Source: Acetobacter senegalensis
GTDB lineage: Bacteria > Pseudomonadota > Alphaproteobacteria > Acetobacterales > Acetobacteraceae
Assembly: GCF_001580995.1 (NCBI RefSeq)
Contig: NZ_LHZU01000133.1
Span: 1-64,000 of the forward strand
Reading direction: 5' to 3'
DNA length: 64,000 nt
Notes under the pieces: generated by a model
What the model saw: only the letters and a program-made list of their open reading frames with translations
The model's database searches: none
What the model was told of the DNA's origin: nothing
Shown here: one piece after another, positions 18,277 to 27,796 of the stretch
How positions within the stretch are numbered: the stretch's first letter is position 1
Layout of the letters: every line of letters starts with the position of its first letter
Program-made: the position numbers and the translations under genes

Positions 18277-19293
18277 ATGATGCTGAGAAGAAGAACCCTT
18301 GTTTGTGGGACTATGTCCTCGCTGCTCGTGCCTGCATTCGCCCGCAGCGCTGCTTCGGCAAAGCATGTCAAAAAGGTGAGCAGCCCGGCTGCAACGGGGA
18401 GCTATGCTGCCTTTCTGGCAGGTGTTCGACGGGAAGCTATCCAGCAAGGGCTTTCCGCTTCAATGCTGGATGAAGCCCTGGCTTTGACAACGCAACCAAA
18501 TGCCAAGGTTTTGAAAGCTGACCGCCATCAGCCGGAATTCACCCTTACGTGGGCTCAGTATAAAGACCGGGTGATCACGGACAAGAAAATTTCAGATGGC
18601 CAGAATGCTGTTGCGCAACGCACGGCCCTGCTTAACCAGATCAGTCAGGCCTATGGCGTGGACCGTGGTGCCATTGCGGGAATCTGGGGGCTGGAATCTG
18701 CTTACGGCACCAGAATGGGAACTTACCATGTGGTCGATTCCCTTGCGACTCTGGCTTTTGATGGCAGACGATCCAGCTTTTTCCGTGCCGAACTCTTCAA
18801 GGCACTTCACATTCTGAATAACGGCGACATCACGCCCTCCGGTATGTTGGGAAGCTATGCGGGTGCCATGGGACAACCACAGTTCATGCCCAGCGCCTAT
18901 GAACGCTACGCAGCCAGTTTCCCGGCAGGCGGGCGGCGCGATATCTGGAATAATGAAGCAGACGTTTTTGCCTCTATCGCAAACTATCTTGCCAAATGTC
19001 ATTGGCAGGTAGGAGAGCCATGGGGCGAACAGGTGCAGGTGCCTGATACGCTGGACCAGTCCCAGATTGGTCGTGCTGCCGTGCATCCCGTCTCCTACTG
19101 GGCGGGCTTGGGCGTAAGGCCTCTGTTAGGCGGAGGCTTTTCTCGGCCGGGTCTGGAAGGGGCGGTTATCCGCCCGGATGGTGCGGGTGGGGAAGCCTAT
19201 ATGGTTTACCACAATTTCAACGTGATCCGCCGGTACAATCCCTCAGACTTCTATGCTCTGGGAGTCGGTCTTCTAGGTAGTGCCATAGTGTGA
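18277..19293 (+). CDS. MltB-like lytic murein transglycosylase
   Basis: Cleaves the MurNAc-GlcNAc bond of peptidoglycan with formation of 1,6-anhydroMurNAc. The 338-residue protein has a signal peptide (MLRRRTLVCGTMSSLLVPAFARS) and an SLT_2 domain. Family marks are WAQYKDRVIT, the catalytic Glu140 in IWGLESAYGTRMG, GSYAGAMGQPQFMPSAY and DVFASIANYLA. MltB in E. coli is a lipoprotein; here no lipobox is evident, so it is probably periplasmic. ATG 18277 or 18280. The stop overlaps the RlpA-like gene start (GTGA), and that gene also belongs to peptidoglycan turnover. Confidence 0.9.
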   Translation: MMLRRRTLVCGTMSSLLVPAFARSAASAKHVKKVSSPAATGSYAAFLAGVRREAIQQGLSASMLDEALALTTQPNAKVLKADRHQPEFTLTWAQYKDRVITDKKISDGQNAVAQRTALLNQISQAYGVDRGAIAGIWGLESAYGTRMGTYHVVDSLATLAFDGRRSSFFRAELFKALHILNNGDITPSGMLGSYAGAMGQPQFMPSAYERYAASFPAGGRRDIWNNEADVFASIANYLAKCHWQVGEPWGEQVQVPDTLDQSQIGRAAVHPVSYWAGLGVRPLLGGGFSRPGLEGAVIRPDGAGGEAYMVYHNFNVIRRYNPSDFYALGVGLLGSAIV

Positions 19294-20171
19294 AAAAAGC
19301 CGTTCTGCTGTGCTGTGTAGGGGTTGTGGCCTGTTCTAGGCCGGTGCCCAAGGTTCAGCCTTCCGTACATTATGTGGTGGGGTCGGGCTGGCAGGTGGAA
19401 AATGCCTGGTTCTATCCCAGAGAGGATTTTTCCTATCAGGCGACAGGCTTGGCTGTTCGTCAGAAACAGGAAAAGACCGCATCAGCACTGACTACGGATG
19501 GTGAAGTGCGTGATGACGCGACCATGACAGGAAGCCATCCCACCTTGCAGTTACCTGCGGTGGTTACGGTGATGAATCTGGATAATGGGCGGGAAGTAAC
19601 GGTCCGGCTGAATGATCGGGGCCCGAAGGAAATTGGTCGCCTGCTTGGCTTGTCACGTAAGGCAGCAGATCTGCTGGGAATGGGAACCGCGCCAGCGCGT
19701 GTAAGAATTGTGGAAGATGAAGCAGCCAGCCGTCATCTTGCTGAAATCCTGCCCGGTGGCCCCATGTTGCAGATCAATGCGGCTCCACTGGAAACGGTAA
19801 CCCAGACCCAGTTGAAGGAAGCGAAGGCAGGGGCCAGAGTCGGGCGCGCCGTTCCGGCTGTTCAGCAGTCTGCGCCGCAAGAAGCTCCAGTGGCAGGTGG
19901 TCCCATCGTTCTGTCTGATCTCCCGGCCACATGGCGGCAGGGGATGCCTGTTGCTGGTCAGTTCTGGGTCGAGACGGCCGATTTTACATCCCGTTACGCT
20001 GCCGCCCGAGAGGCGGCCCGTCAGGGAGCGTCTGTTGTCCCTTCATTTACCCAGCAGGGAAAAATGTGGGCTGTCCGTCACGGACCGTTTGCGACTATAA
20101 GCGAGGCGGATGTGGCCCTGAGGCATGCCCTTGCTGATGGTTTAACCGGATCTCATATTGTCGTCGAATAG
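19290..20171 (+). CDS. RlpA-like lipoprotein with SPOR-type C-terminal domain
   Basis: The 293-residue protein begins at GTG 19290 with a lipoprotein signal (AVLLCCVGVVACSR; lipobox Cys near residue 15). A double-psi beta-barrel region follows, where VTVMNLDNGREVTVRLNDRGP carries the RlpA NDRGP motif. The C-terminal 70 residues (AGQFWVETADFTSRYAAAREAA to HALADGLTGSHIVVE) look like a SPOR domain, which binds denuded septal peptidoglycan. RlpA proteins are septal lytic transglycosylases in some bacteria. It is sandwiched between a transglycosylase and dacA, consistent with cell-wall remodelling. An insertion with YYVV-like content precedes the barrel, so the match is partial. Confidence 0.75.
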   Translation: MKKAVLLCCVGVVACSRPVPKVQPSVHYVVGSGWQVENAWFYPREDFSYQATGLAVRQKQEKTASALTTDGEVRDDATMTGSHPTLQLPAVVTVMNLDNGREVTVRLNDRGPKEIGRLLGLSRKAADLLGMGTAPARVRIVEDEAASRHLAEILPGGPMLQINAAPLETVTQTQLKEAKAGARVGRAVPAVQQSAPQEAPVAGGPIVLSDLPATWRQGMPVAGQFWVETADFTSRYAAAREAARQGASVVPSFTQQGKMWAVRHGPFATISEADVALRHALADGLTGSHIVVE

Positions 20172-20179
20172 GAAAGAAC

Positions 20180-21400
20180 GTGCATACTCGCCGGTTTCTT
20201 CTCGCAGGGGGTGCGGCCCTTGCCTCCACTGGTTATTCATTCAATGCGTTTGCCCGTAAGGTAAGGGGTGGTGCGACCCATGCGCATGCACCTGCCGCAG
20301 CAGCGGCCACGCAGCCTGCTCCCGTGCCGGAAACGCCCGCTATTACGCCGGTAGGGCCGGTGGATACCGTAGCGCGCTGGGCCTGCATTCTGGACTACAA
20401 CAGCGGCGCAACGTTGCTTGAAAAGGCAGCGGATGAACGGATGCCGCCTTCATCTCTCACCAAGATGATGACGGCGTACGTTACCTTCACCATGCTGAAA
20501 TCTGGCCGCCTGAAGCTGGACCAGACCCTGCCTGTGAGCGAAAAAGCGTGGCGCATGCAGGGATCACGGATGTTCGTGCCATTGGGGCAGAGCGTTTCTG
20601 TTGAAGATCTTATCCAGGGTATGGTGATCCAGTCTGGTAATGATGCCTGCGTGGTGTTGGCTGAAGGTATCTCCGGGTCGGAAGAGCAATTCGTCGCCCT
20701 GATGAATGAGATGGCAGGGAAGTTGGGGCTAACTAACTCACATTTCTTGAACGCAACGGGCTGGCCTGCTGACGGCCACTATATGTCCGCACGCGATGTT
20801 GCGTATCTTGCCTTGCGTCTCATCCATGATTTTCCAGAATATTATCATTATTTCTCGGAAAAAGAGTTTTTCTTCAACAAGATCCGGCAGGAAAACCGGA
20901 ATGCTCTGGTGGTCAAGGGACTGGCGGATGGCCTGAAGACTGGCCACACGGATGCAGGTGGTTTTGGTCTATGTGCATCGTCTGAACGGGAAGGGCGTCG
21001 CGTCATTCTGGCTCTGAATGGCATGCCAACGTCCAATGTTCGTGCCCGTGAGAGCGAGCGGTTGATGGGGTGGGCGTTCGCCAACTTTGAATCCGCAAAA
21101 ATTCTCAGCAAAGGGGATGTGGTAGAACAGGCTCCCGTATGGATGGGGCAGGTTCAGACAGTCCCCTTGGTTGTGGCGCAGGACTTCACCATGCTGTTGC
21201 CCCATGGCTGGCGCAACTCAACGCATGTGTCTCTGGATTATCAGGGACCGTTGGCTGCTCCCCTCAAGCAGGGGCAGCCTGCTGGGCAACTGACGGTGTT
21301 GTTGCCGGGTGGTCGACAGGCGCTGGTACCCGTTGTGGTCGGGCAGGATGTGCCTGCGCTGGGTGTTCTGGGGCGTGCGGCCCGCAGACTGCATCTTTAA
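20180..21400 (+). CDS. dacA: D-alanyl-D-alanine carboxypeptidase (PBP5/6 type)
   Basis: A penicillin-binding protein that trims the terminal D-Ala from peptidoglycan stem peptides. The 406-residue product starts at GTG 20180 (GGAAAG upstream) with a signal peptide. The three active-site motifs are present: S92-L-T-K95, SGN at residues 152-154 and KTG at residues 253-255. The PBP5 C-terminal beta domain (VQTVPLVVAQDFTMLLP) follows, but a clear amphipathic membrane anchor helix is not obvious. It heads the run with tmk, holB and metG, a layout seen widely in alphaproteobacteria. Confidence 0.93.
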   Translation: MHTRRFLLAGGAALASTGYSFNAFARKVRGGATHAHAPAAAAATQPAPVPETPAITPVGPVDTVARWACILDYNSGATLLEKAADERMPPSSLTKMMTAYVTFTMLKSGRLKLDQTLPVSEKAWRMQGSRMFVPLGQSVSVEDLIQGMVIQSGNDACVVLAEGISGSEEQFVALMNEMAGKLGLTNSHFLNATGWPADGHYMSARDVAYLALRLIHDFPEYYHYFSEKEFFFNKIRQENRNALVVKGLADGLKTGHTDAGGFGLCASSEREGRRVILALNGMPTSNVRARESERLMGWAFANFESAKILSKGDVVEQAPVWMGQVQTVPLVVAQDFTMLLPHGWRNSTHVSLDYQGPLAAPLKQGQPAGQLTVLLPGGRQALVPVVVGQDVPALGVLGRAARRLHL

Positions 21401-21403
21401 GAC

Positions 21404-22036
21404 ATGAGTAAAGGTCTGTTTATTACGCTGGAGGGAGGAGAAGGCGTAGGGAAGTCCACGCAGCTTAAACTGCTGCAGGCAGCACTTCTCTCCGCTGGTG
21501 TGGATGTTGTGACCACGCGGGAACCTGGTGGTTCTCCGGGAGCCGAAGAATTACGGCAGGTTCTTCTGTTTGGTAAACATCCGCTCTCTCTCCGGGCGGA
21601 GATTCTAACGCATTTTGCGGCACGATATGATCATGTTGATCAGGTGATCACGCCTGCGCTGGAAGCCGGGAAAGTGGTGGTGTGTGATCGTTTTACGGAT
21701 TCCACGCTGGCTTATCAGGGTTATGGCCGCGCAGAGGGAAACCCGGATGTCTTGCGCCTGATTTCTCGTCTGCAGGAGCAGTTGGGTCGTGATCCGGACA
21801 TGACGTTTCTGCTGGAAGCTCCGCGGGATGTTGCTCGTCTGCGGCTGGCAGCGCGGGGCGCTCCGGTTGATCGTTATGAACTGTCAGATGAAGGGTTTCA
21901 CGCCCGGGTTCTGGCGGGTTTTCAGGAGATCGCCCGGCAGGATACCGGCCGCGTCCGCCGTATCAGCACGGATGGCCTCTCACCAGAGGCGGTCAATGCC
22001 ATGATTGTCAAAGATATTCGCGCACGTCTTCAGTAA
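21404..22036 (+). CDS. tmk: Thymidylate kinase
   Basis: Phosphorylates dTMP to dTDP for DNA synthesis. The 210-residue protein has the P-loop EGGEGVGKSTQ near residues 8-18, the TREPGGSPGAEELR segment and the DRFTDSTLAYQGYGR motif (the lid/DR region), all typical of bacterial Tmk. Only 4 bases separate it from the dacA stop and it runs into holB, so the genes are one transcript. Confidence 0.96.
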   Translation: MSKGLFITLEGGEGVGKSTQLKLLQAALLSAGVDVVTTREPGGSPGAEELRQVLLFGKHPLSLRAEILTHFAARYDHVDQVITPALEAGKVVVCDRFTDSTLAYQGYGRAEGNPDVLRLISRLQEQLGRDPDMTFLLEAPRDVARLRLAARGAPVDRYELSDEGFHARVLAGFQEIARQDTGRVRRISTDGLSPEAVNAMIVKDIRARLQ

Positions 22037-22045
22037 AGGACTATC

Positions 22046-22993
22046 ATGCAGGAGGACCCGCGCCTTGCATCGCTGTATCTGCAAGGGCATGAGGCCGCTT
22101 TGCAGGCCTTTCGCACGGCTCTTGCTTCCGGACGAATGCCTCATGCGTGGCTTATTACCGGGCCACCGGGCATAGGCAAAGCGACGTTCGCATTCCGCGT
22201 GGCGCGCCTTATATTGGGCGGAGAAGATGCGGATAGTCCGGCAGGGCGGCGCATCTCCGCAGCAACACATGCGGATCTTCTGGTCGTTAGCCGAAGTTTT
22301 GATGAGAAACGGCAGCGGTTTCGCGGTGAAATTGTTGCGGATGAGGTTCGGCCTATTAACGCGTTCCTGCGCCGCACAGCGGCGGAGGGAGGTTGGCGCG
22401 TTGTGATTGTGGATGGTGCGGAATGGCTCAACAGAAGTGCCGCCAATGCCCTTTTGAAGATTTTGGAGGAACCGCCTCCGCAGGCTGTGCTTTTATTGAC
22501 CAGTTCTGCTCCGGGCCGGTTGTTACCCACCATTCGCAGTCGGTGCCGTAAGCTTGATCTGGCTCCCCTTGATACGCATAGCCTGCAGAGTGTGATTGTT
22601 CGGCAGGTGCCGGACGTTTCTCCGGCTGACATGACCCGTATGCTTGAAAGCGCGCAGGGAGCACCCGGAAGAGCGCTTGCCCTTCTGGCGGATCAAGGCG
22701 GTAAGATGGCTGATCTGGCGCAGGAAGCTGTGGCGGGCGTTTCTGTCAGTCGATCCTATCAGATTGCTGAGGCTGTTTTGCGCAAAGACGACGGTTTTAA
22801 TTTATTTTTCAGTCTGTTATCTGATTTTCTTCAGAATAGGGCGCGTCAGTCCGCACGGCAGGGGCTTAATCAGTCCAATGCTCTTGCTCAGGCTTGGGAG
22901 GCCATTATGCGTCTTCAGGGCGAGACGGAACGCTTCAATCTGGATAAACAGGAATCTCTTCTCCAAGCCATGACCATTGCGAGTAAAGCATGA
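22046..22993 (+). CDS. holB: DNA polymerase III subunit delta'
   Basis: The delta' subunit of the clamp loader. The 315-residue protein shows a AAA+ layout: WLITGPPGIGKATFAFRVA (Walker A-like), the sensor segment PPPQAVLLLTSSAPGRLLPTIRSRCRKL with the SRC (arginine finger-type) motif, and an all-helical C-terminal collar part. Its ATG lies 9 bases after the tmk stop, and its stop overlaps the metG start by ATGA. Confidence 0.92.
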   Translation: MQEDPRLASLYLQGHEAALQAFRTALASGRMPHAWLITGPPGIGKATFAFRVARLILGGEDADSPAGRRISAATHADLLVVSRSFDEKRQRFRGEIVADEVRPINAFLRRTAAEGGWRVVIVDGAEWLNRSAANALLKILEEPPPQAVLLLTSSAPGRLLPTIRSRCRKLDLAPLDTHSLQSVIVRQVPDVSPADMTRMLESAQGAPGRALALLADQGGKMADLAQEAVAGVSVSRSYQIAEAVLRKDDGFNLFFSLLSDFLQNRARQSARQGLNQSNALAQAWEAIMRLQGETERFNLDKQESLLQAMTIASKA

Positions 22994-24534
22994 CCGGCCG
23001 TTTTTATGTCACGACCCCAATCTATTACGTGAATGGCGCCCCCCATATCGGGCACGCCTATACCTCCGTTGCGGCGGACGTCATGGCGCGTTTTCACCGG
23101 CTGGAGGGGGACGAGGTCTTTTTTCTGACCGGAACGGACGAGCACGGCCAGAAGGTGGAACAGGCTGCACAGGCAGCAGGTATTGACCCCAAAGTTTTTG
23201 TGGACCGTGTTTCTGCGGATTTCCGGAACATGGCGGATGCCATGGCCATCTCCTATGATGACTTCATTCGCACAACGGAACCGCGTCATATTACCGGTGC
23301 GCAGGCTCTTTGGCAGAAAGTGGCGGAAAGTGGTGCCATCTATCTGGGGGCGTATGAGGGATGGTACGCTCTTCGGGATGAGTGTTTCTACGGTGAAGAT
23401 GAACTGATTGACGGGCCGGAGGGCAAGAAAGTTGCTCCTACCGGCGCACCTGTCGATTGGGTGAAGGAGCCCTCCTATTTTTTCAGGCTGTCAGCATTTC
23501 AGGACAAATTGCTGGAACTGTATGAAAGTCATCCTGAATTTCTGGGCCCCAACAGCACCAAGCGCGAGATTGTCAGCTTCGTGAAGCAGGGGCTGCGCGA
23601 TCTTTCCATCAGCCGCACCAGCTTTAAATGGGGCATTCCCGTGCCGGGGGATGAAGCCCACGTGATGTATGTCTGGTTTGATGCTCTGGCCAATTACCTG
23701 AGTGCGCTGGACTACCCTAATCCTGACGCGCCCCGTGCTGCGTTCTGGCCTGCCAATCTGCATCTGGTGGGCAAGGATATTGCCCGTTTCCATGCCATTT
23801 ACTGGCCAGCCTTCCTGACGGCTGCCGGTATTGAGGTACCAAAGAAGATTTTTGCGAACGGCTGGTGGACGATTGAAGGCCAGAAGATGAGCAAATCTCT
23901 GGGCAATGTGGTCGATCCGCGTGATCTGGCAAAAGAATTTGGTGTGGATGCCGTCAGGTTCTTCCTGCTGAGGGAAGTGCCGTTTGGCGGAGACAGTGAT
24001 CTTTCCCGCAAGTCCCTGATCACGCGCAACAACGTGGAACTTGCGAACGATCTTGGCAATCTCTGCCAGCGCACGCTCTCTCTGGTTGCCCGAAACTGCG
24101 ATGGTATCATTCCAGAGCGTCGGGCGCTTACAGAAGCTGATACCCATCTCTTGGGGCAGGTGAGTGTGCTGCCGGAGTTGATGGCCGCCCAACTGGAACG
24201 CTGTGCATTGACGGATGCACTGGAAGACGTCTGGAAAGTAATCCGGGCAGGCAATGCCTACATTGATCATCAGGCTCCGTGGGCGCTGCGTAAAACCGAT
24301 GTCGAACGGATGAAAGACGTTCTGCGGGTTCTGCTGGATGCATTGCGCGGTATTGCCACAGTGCTTCAGCCGTTCATGCCGCAGAGCATGGATCGCATGT
24401 TGACCCAACTTGGGGTTGAAGATGGTGAGCGGACATTCGCTGCACTTGAAACCCTGCTTCCTGCTGGGCGCAAGCTGCCAGCGCCACAGGGTATCTTCCC
24501 GCGTTATGTAGAACCCACGGCAGAGCCTTCATGA
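22990..24534 (+). CDS. metG: Methionine--tRNA ligase
   Basis: A class I synthetase charging both elongator and initiator tRNA-Met. The 514-residue protein has the HIGH box as PHIGHAYT (about residues 16-23) and KMSKS at residues 299-303 (GQKMSKSLGN). The connective region (DECFYGEDELIDGP) lacks the zinc-binding Cys pairs, and there is no C-terminal tRNA-binding domain, so this is the short, zinc-free type common in alphaproteobacteria. It overlaps holB and tatD by 4 bases each. Confidence 0.96.
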   Translation: MTGRFYVTTPIYYVNGAPHIGHAYTSVAADVMARFHRLEGDEVFFLTGTDEHGQKVEQAAQAAGIDPKVFVDRVSADFRNMADAMAISYDDFIRTTEPRHITGAQALWQKVAESGAIYLGAYEGWYALRDECFYGEDELIDGPEGKKVAPTGAPVDWVKEPSYFFRLSAFQDKLLELYESHPEFLGPNSTKREIVSFVKQGLRDLSISRTSFKWGIPVPGDEAHVMYVWFDALANYLSALDYPNPDAPRAAFWPANLHLVGKDIARFHAIYWPAFLTAAGIEVPKKIFANGWWTIEGQKMSKSLGNVVDPRDLAKEFGVDAVRFFLLREVPFGGDSDLSRKSLITRNNVELANDLGNLCQRTLSLVARNCDGIIPERRALTEADTHLLGQVSVLPELMAAQLERCALTDALEDVWKVIRAGNAYIDHQAPWALRKTDVERMKDVLRVLLDALRGIATVLQPFMPQSMDRMLTQLGVEDGERTFAALETLLPAGRKLPAPQGIFPRYVEPTAEPS

Positions 24535-25331
24535 ATTCGACCATGGCAGGACTGATCGATTCTCATTGCCATCTGGATCACTTCACGGCGGAAGAAATTC
24601 CCGTGCTTCTGGCAGCAGCCAAGGAAGCGAACGTGAGTGGCATGGTCACCATCGGTACGCGTCTGGCACGAGCTGACCAGCAAAAAGCACTGACACAGTT
24701 CAGCACGCCTGACGTGCGCGTGTGGTGCAGTGTGGGCACGCATCCAGACCATGTTGAGGAAGAGCCCGTGCCCTCCGTGCAGGCGATTGTGGCATGTGCA
24801 GATGCCCCGGAAGTAATCGGGATCGGCGAGAGTGGTCTGGATTATTTCCATGGGGAAGAAAGCGTGCGCCCCCTTCAGCAGGAGAGCTTTCGGCAGCATA
24901 TTGGGGCGGCCCGCGAGTTGAATGTGCCGATCATCATCCACGCGCGCCAGGCGGATGAGGATATTGCGCAGATCCTCCGGGAAGAAACAGAGGTTGGGGC
25001 ATTCCCTATTCTGCTGCACTGTTTTGCTTCCAGCGCCGCACTGGCCCAGTGTGTTGTCGATCTGGGAGGATATGTCAGTTTCTCCGGTATTTCGACGTTT
25101 CCGAAATGCGGTGAGTTCCGTGAGGTAGCCCGTACCCTGCCGGCTGACAGGATTCTGGTGGAAACAGATTCTCCTTATCTGGCTCCTGTGCCGCGGCGGG
25201 GTAAAAAGAATGAGCCCGCGTATGTGGCCTATACCGCAGCCTGTATTGCAGAGGTTCGGGGTCAGGAAATGGCCGACTTCACGCGCATGACCACTGAAAA
25301 TTTTTATCGGCTGTTCCGTAAGGCGGCATGA
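24531..25331 (+). CDS. tatD: TatD family metal-dependent hydrolase
   Basis: A TIM-barrel hydrolase with TatD-type motifs: LIDSHCHLD (the first two metal-binding His), IGESGLDYFHGEE, IIIHARQADED, LLHCFASS and the C-terminal LVETDSPYLAPVP. The family is reported to have DNase activity; the cellular role is not settled. 266 residues from ATG 24531, or 262 from ATG 24543. Position directly after metG matches the classic yabD/tatD-metG arrangement. The stop overlaps the next gene (ATGA). Confidence 0.9.
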   Translation: MNSTMAGLIDSHCHLDHFTAEEIPVLLAAAKEANVSGMVTIGTRLARADQQKALTQFSTPDVRVWCSVGTHPDHVEEEPVPSVQAIVACADAPEVIGIGESGLDYFHGEESVRPLQQESFRQHIGAARELNVPIIIHARQADEDIAQILREETEVGAFPILLHCFASSAALAQCVVDLGGYVSFSGISTFPKCGEFREVARTLPADRILVETDSPYLAPVPRRGKKNEPAYVAYTAACIAEVRGQEMADFTRMTTENFYRLFRKAA

Positions 25332-26182
25332 GTGGGGAGAGGCCGGGAGAAATGAAGGTCACCATTCTGGGGTGTGGCGGCTCGGCTGGTGTGCCGATGC
25401 TGGGAGGAGAAGATGGGCACGGCATCTGGGGGCGCTGTGACCCAGCGGAGCCGAAAAACCGTCGCTCCCGTGCCTCTATTTTCCTGGAGATGGGAAACGG
25501 CGAAAATATACTGGTGGACACCAGCCCGGATATCCGGGCTCAGCTTCTGACAAACGGCATCAAGGCTTTTCGTTCCATTTTTTATACCCACGCTCACGCA
25601 GACCATATCGCGGGGCTGGACGAAGTACGTGGGATCAATCGTATTATCCGGCAGCCAATCAAGGCTTATGGCGCGGCTTCGGTGCTTGATGAAATCCAGA
25701 CGCGGTTTGATTACGTCTTCAAACCATGGACATCACCTGAATTTTTTCGTGCGGTTGTTGAGGCCTGTCCTGTTCCAGAGCAGGGACAGTTTGAAATGGC
25801 AGGCTATCTTTTTACCGTATTTCAGCAGGTTCATGGCCGTATCCATTCCAGCGGATTGCGGTGTGGAAATTTTGCCTACAGCACGGATGTGGTTGAGCTC
25901 GGTCCGGAATCTCTGGCTGCCTTGGCCGGGGTTGAGACGTGGATTGTCGATTGCTTCCAGCAAAAACCCCACAGCGCTCACGCATGGCTGGAACGGGTTG
26001 TAGAATGGCAGGATATCCTTCAACCGCGGCGAACCATTCTAACCCATATGGGAACGGATATGGACTGGCGTTGGATGAAAAATAATCTGCCAGATACCAT
26101 GGAGCCAGCATGGGATGGTATGACCCTGAGCGTGGATGAGCCTGCGCCCATTTCCGCGCGAGCGTCTGTTTCCTGCTCCTGA
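25328..26182 (+). CDS. MBL-fold metallo-hydrolase (PhnP-like)
   Basis: A metallo-beta-lactamase fold hydrolase. The 284-residue frame (276 from ATG 25352) opens with VTILGCGGSAGVPMLGG, has the metal-binding HAHADH (FYTHAHADHIAGLDEVRG) and the later LTHMGTDMDW metal ligand. Similarity is closest to the PhnP/YcbX-type cyclic phosphodiesterase group of MBL proteins; the substrate is unproven. It closes the dacA-tmk-holB-metG-tatD run and lies convergent to the Usp gene, with a hairpin between. Confidence 0.85.
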   Translation: MSGERPGEMKVTILGCGGSAGVPMLGGEDGHGIWGRCDPAEPKNRRSRASIFLEMGNGENILVDTSPDIRAQLLTNGIKAFRSIFYTHAHADHIAGLDEVRGINRIIRQPIKAYGAASVLDEIQTRFDYVFKPWTSPEFFRAVVEACPVPEQGQFEMAGYLFTVFQQVHGRIHSSGLRCGNFAYSTDVVELGPESLAALAGVETWIVDCFQQKPHSAHAWLERVVEWQDILQPRRTILTHMGTDMDWRWMKNNLPDTMEPAWDGMTLSVDEPAPISARASVSCS

Positions 26183-26213
26183 ACTATGGCCGCTTTTCTC
26201 TCTTTTTCCTGCC

Positions 26214-26246
26214 TCTCGTCCATCCCGTAAAAGGGAGGGAACGAGA
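26214..26246. terminator. Hairpin between convergent MBL and Usp genes
   Basis: Nested inverted repeats: TCTCGT at 26214-26219 with ACGAGA at 26241-26246, and an inner TCCC/GGGA pair. No strong T run follows on either strand, so it is a candidate bidirectional terminator only. Confidence 0.5.
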
Positions 26247-26267
26247 CGCAGTATTATGCTCGCCGGG

Positions 26268-27146
26268 TTAGCGGCTCATCAGAACGGTGAGGTCCGCATG
26301 TTCCAGAACATGACGGGTTACGCCGCCCAGAATAAGCTGGCGCAGGCGGGAATGGGAATACGCGCCCATGGCCAGCATGTCCGCATCGAAATCCTTGCAG
26401 GCGGCCAGAAGCCCTTTGCCAACATCCCGATCTACCGGGTTGAAGGCAACCGCATCTGCCTTGATACCATGGAAAGACAGGTAATCCAGCACATCCCGCG
26501 CTTTGGGGCCGCGGCGCTGATAATCCTCACAATGCAGCACACGTACAGCGTCCGCGGTCAGTGCCCAGGCCAATGCTCCGCGCAGTGCCGAGGAAGATTC
26601 CGCAGTGCCATTCCAGCCGATACAGACCCGTTTGATAAGGCCCTGCGGTGGAGTGCGCGGCGCGATGACAACGGGGCGCCCGCTGTCAAACAGGACGGCA
26701 TGCAGGGTTTCGGAGGAAGAAACTTCTTCTCCTGAATCCGGGTGAGGGACCAGCGTAAAGTCAGAAAGCCGTGCGTGGGCCGGCACGATCTCACTTTCCG
26801 CGCCGGAGAGAATATTGAAGCTCATGCTTGGCTCATCCCATGGGAAGGGAGAGCGTGGCGGCACAACCTGAATATCCGGATGGGTGGCGGCAAACTGCTC
26901 AAAAAGCTGGTGCACTTCGTGCGCGTGGCGAGCGCTTTCATGCTCTGCGGAGCGCATCAGGTCTTCCACCATGGCGCCTGAAAGTCCTTCGCCTGCCATA
27001 GGCGCAATGTCTCGTCCGTCTGGACGGACATGCAGCACGGCAAGGTGCGCCCCAAACCGGCGGGCAAAATTATAACCGCGTATCAGAGCCGCTTCACCAT
27101 TTGAGATGCTGGGCAAGGGAAGCAGTATTTTTCTAACGTCTTTCAT
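26268..27146 (-). CDS. Universal stress protein, two Usp domains
   Basis: The 292-residue product has a degenerate N-terminal Usp half (KILLPLPSISNGEAAL, then LAVLHVRPDGRD) and a better conserved C-terminal half (RVCIGWNGTAESSSALRGAL). The C-terminal half contains the nucleotide-binding G-x2-G-x9-G motif in MGAYSHSRLRQLILGGVTRHVL. Such tandem proteins bind ATP or other nucleotides and are induced by stress. Two in-frame starts exist, ATG 27146 and ATG 27170, neither with a perfect ribosome site. It runs convergent to the MBL gene and follows pdxH on the same strand. Confidence 0.85.
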   Translation of the reverse strand: MKDVRKILLPLPSISNGEAALIRGYNFARRFGAHLAVLHVRPDGRDIAPMAGEGLSGAMVEDLMRSAEHESARHAHEVHQLFEQFAATHPDIQVVPPRSPFPWDEPSMSFNILSGAESEIVPAHARLSDFTLVPHPDSGEEVSSSETLHAVLFDSGRPVVIAPRTPPQGLIKRVCIGWNGTAESSSALRGALAWALTADAVRVLHCEDYQRRGPKARDVLDYLSFHGIKADAVAFNPVDRDVGKGLLAACKDFDADMLAMGAYSHSRLRQLILGGVTRHVLEHADLTVLMSR

Positions 27147-27193
27147 TCTTTTTATGTCCCCATCTCTCATTCAACGCTGTCATAAAACGGCTG

Positions 27194-27796
27194 TTAAGGA
27201 TACAGCCGGGTTACATTCCATTCATTTCCATCGGGTGTCCATCTGGCCCGATCATGCAGCCGGTAAGGGCGCTCTTGCCAAAACTCAAACGCAGCAGGGG
27301 CCACTCGGTACCCGGACCAGTTGACCGGACGCGGAATATCACCCTCTCCATACTGTTCTTCAGCCGCTTTCAGGCGTGCTTCAAAAATGGAACGGTCAGC
27401 CAAGGGGCGGGACTGGTCAGAGGCAATGGCCCCCAGCCGTGATATCCTGCTTCGACTCGCAAAATAAGCATCGGCTTCCTCGGGTGTTACCGATGTGACC
27501 GTTCCTTCAATCCGGATCTGTCGCCGCAGACTCTTCCAATGGAACAGCAAGGCAACATTAGGGTCTGCGGCCAGTTCCTCGCCCTTGCGGCTGTGCTGGT
27601 TGGTGTAAAAAACGAAACCACGCCGATCCATGCCCTTCAGGAGAACGATACGTGCGGAGGGATGGCCATTGGGCGTGCTGGTGGCCAACACCATGGCGTT
27701 GGGGTCAGAGGGCTCGGTTTTTTCGGCTTCTTTCATCCATGCGGAAAAGAGCTCAAATGGGTCTGCGTTCAGATCGATAAGTGTCTGTTCGGTCAT
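27194..27796 (-). CDS. pdxH: Pyridoxamine 5'-phosphate oxidase
   Basis: FMN-dependent enzyme that oxidises pyridoxine or pyridoxamine 5'-phosphate to pyridoxal 5'-phosphate. The 200-residue protein shows the FMN/substrate-binding segments SARIVLLKGMDRRGFVFYTN, HWKSLRRQIRIEG and the C-terminal FWQERPYRLHDR with the conserved Arg/His active-site residues. AGAGGA lies 5 bases before ATG 27796. It is divergent from fabI, with which it shares a 310-base intergenic region. Confidence 0.93.
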   Translation of the reverse strand: MTEQTLIDLNADPFELFSAWMKEAEKTEPSDPNAMVLATSTPNGHPSARIVLLKGMDRRGFVFYTNQHSRKGEELAADPNVALLFHWKSLRRQIRIEGTVTSVTPEEADAYFASRSRISRLGAIASDQSRPLADRSIFEARLKAAEEQYGEGDIPRPVNWSGYRVAPAAFEFWQERPYRLHDRARWTPDGNEWNVTRLYP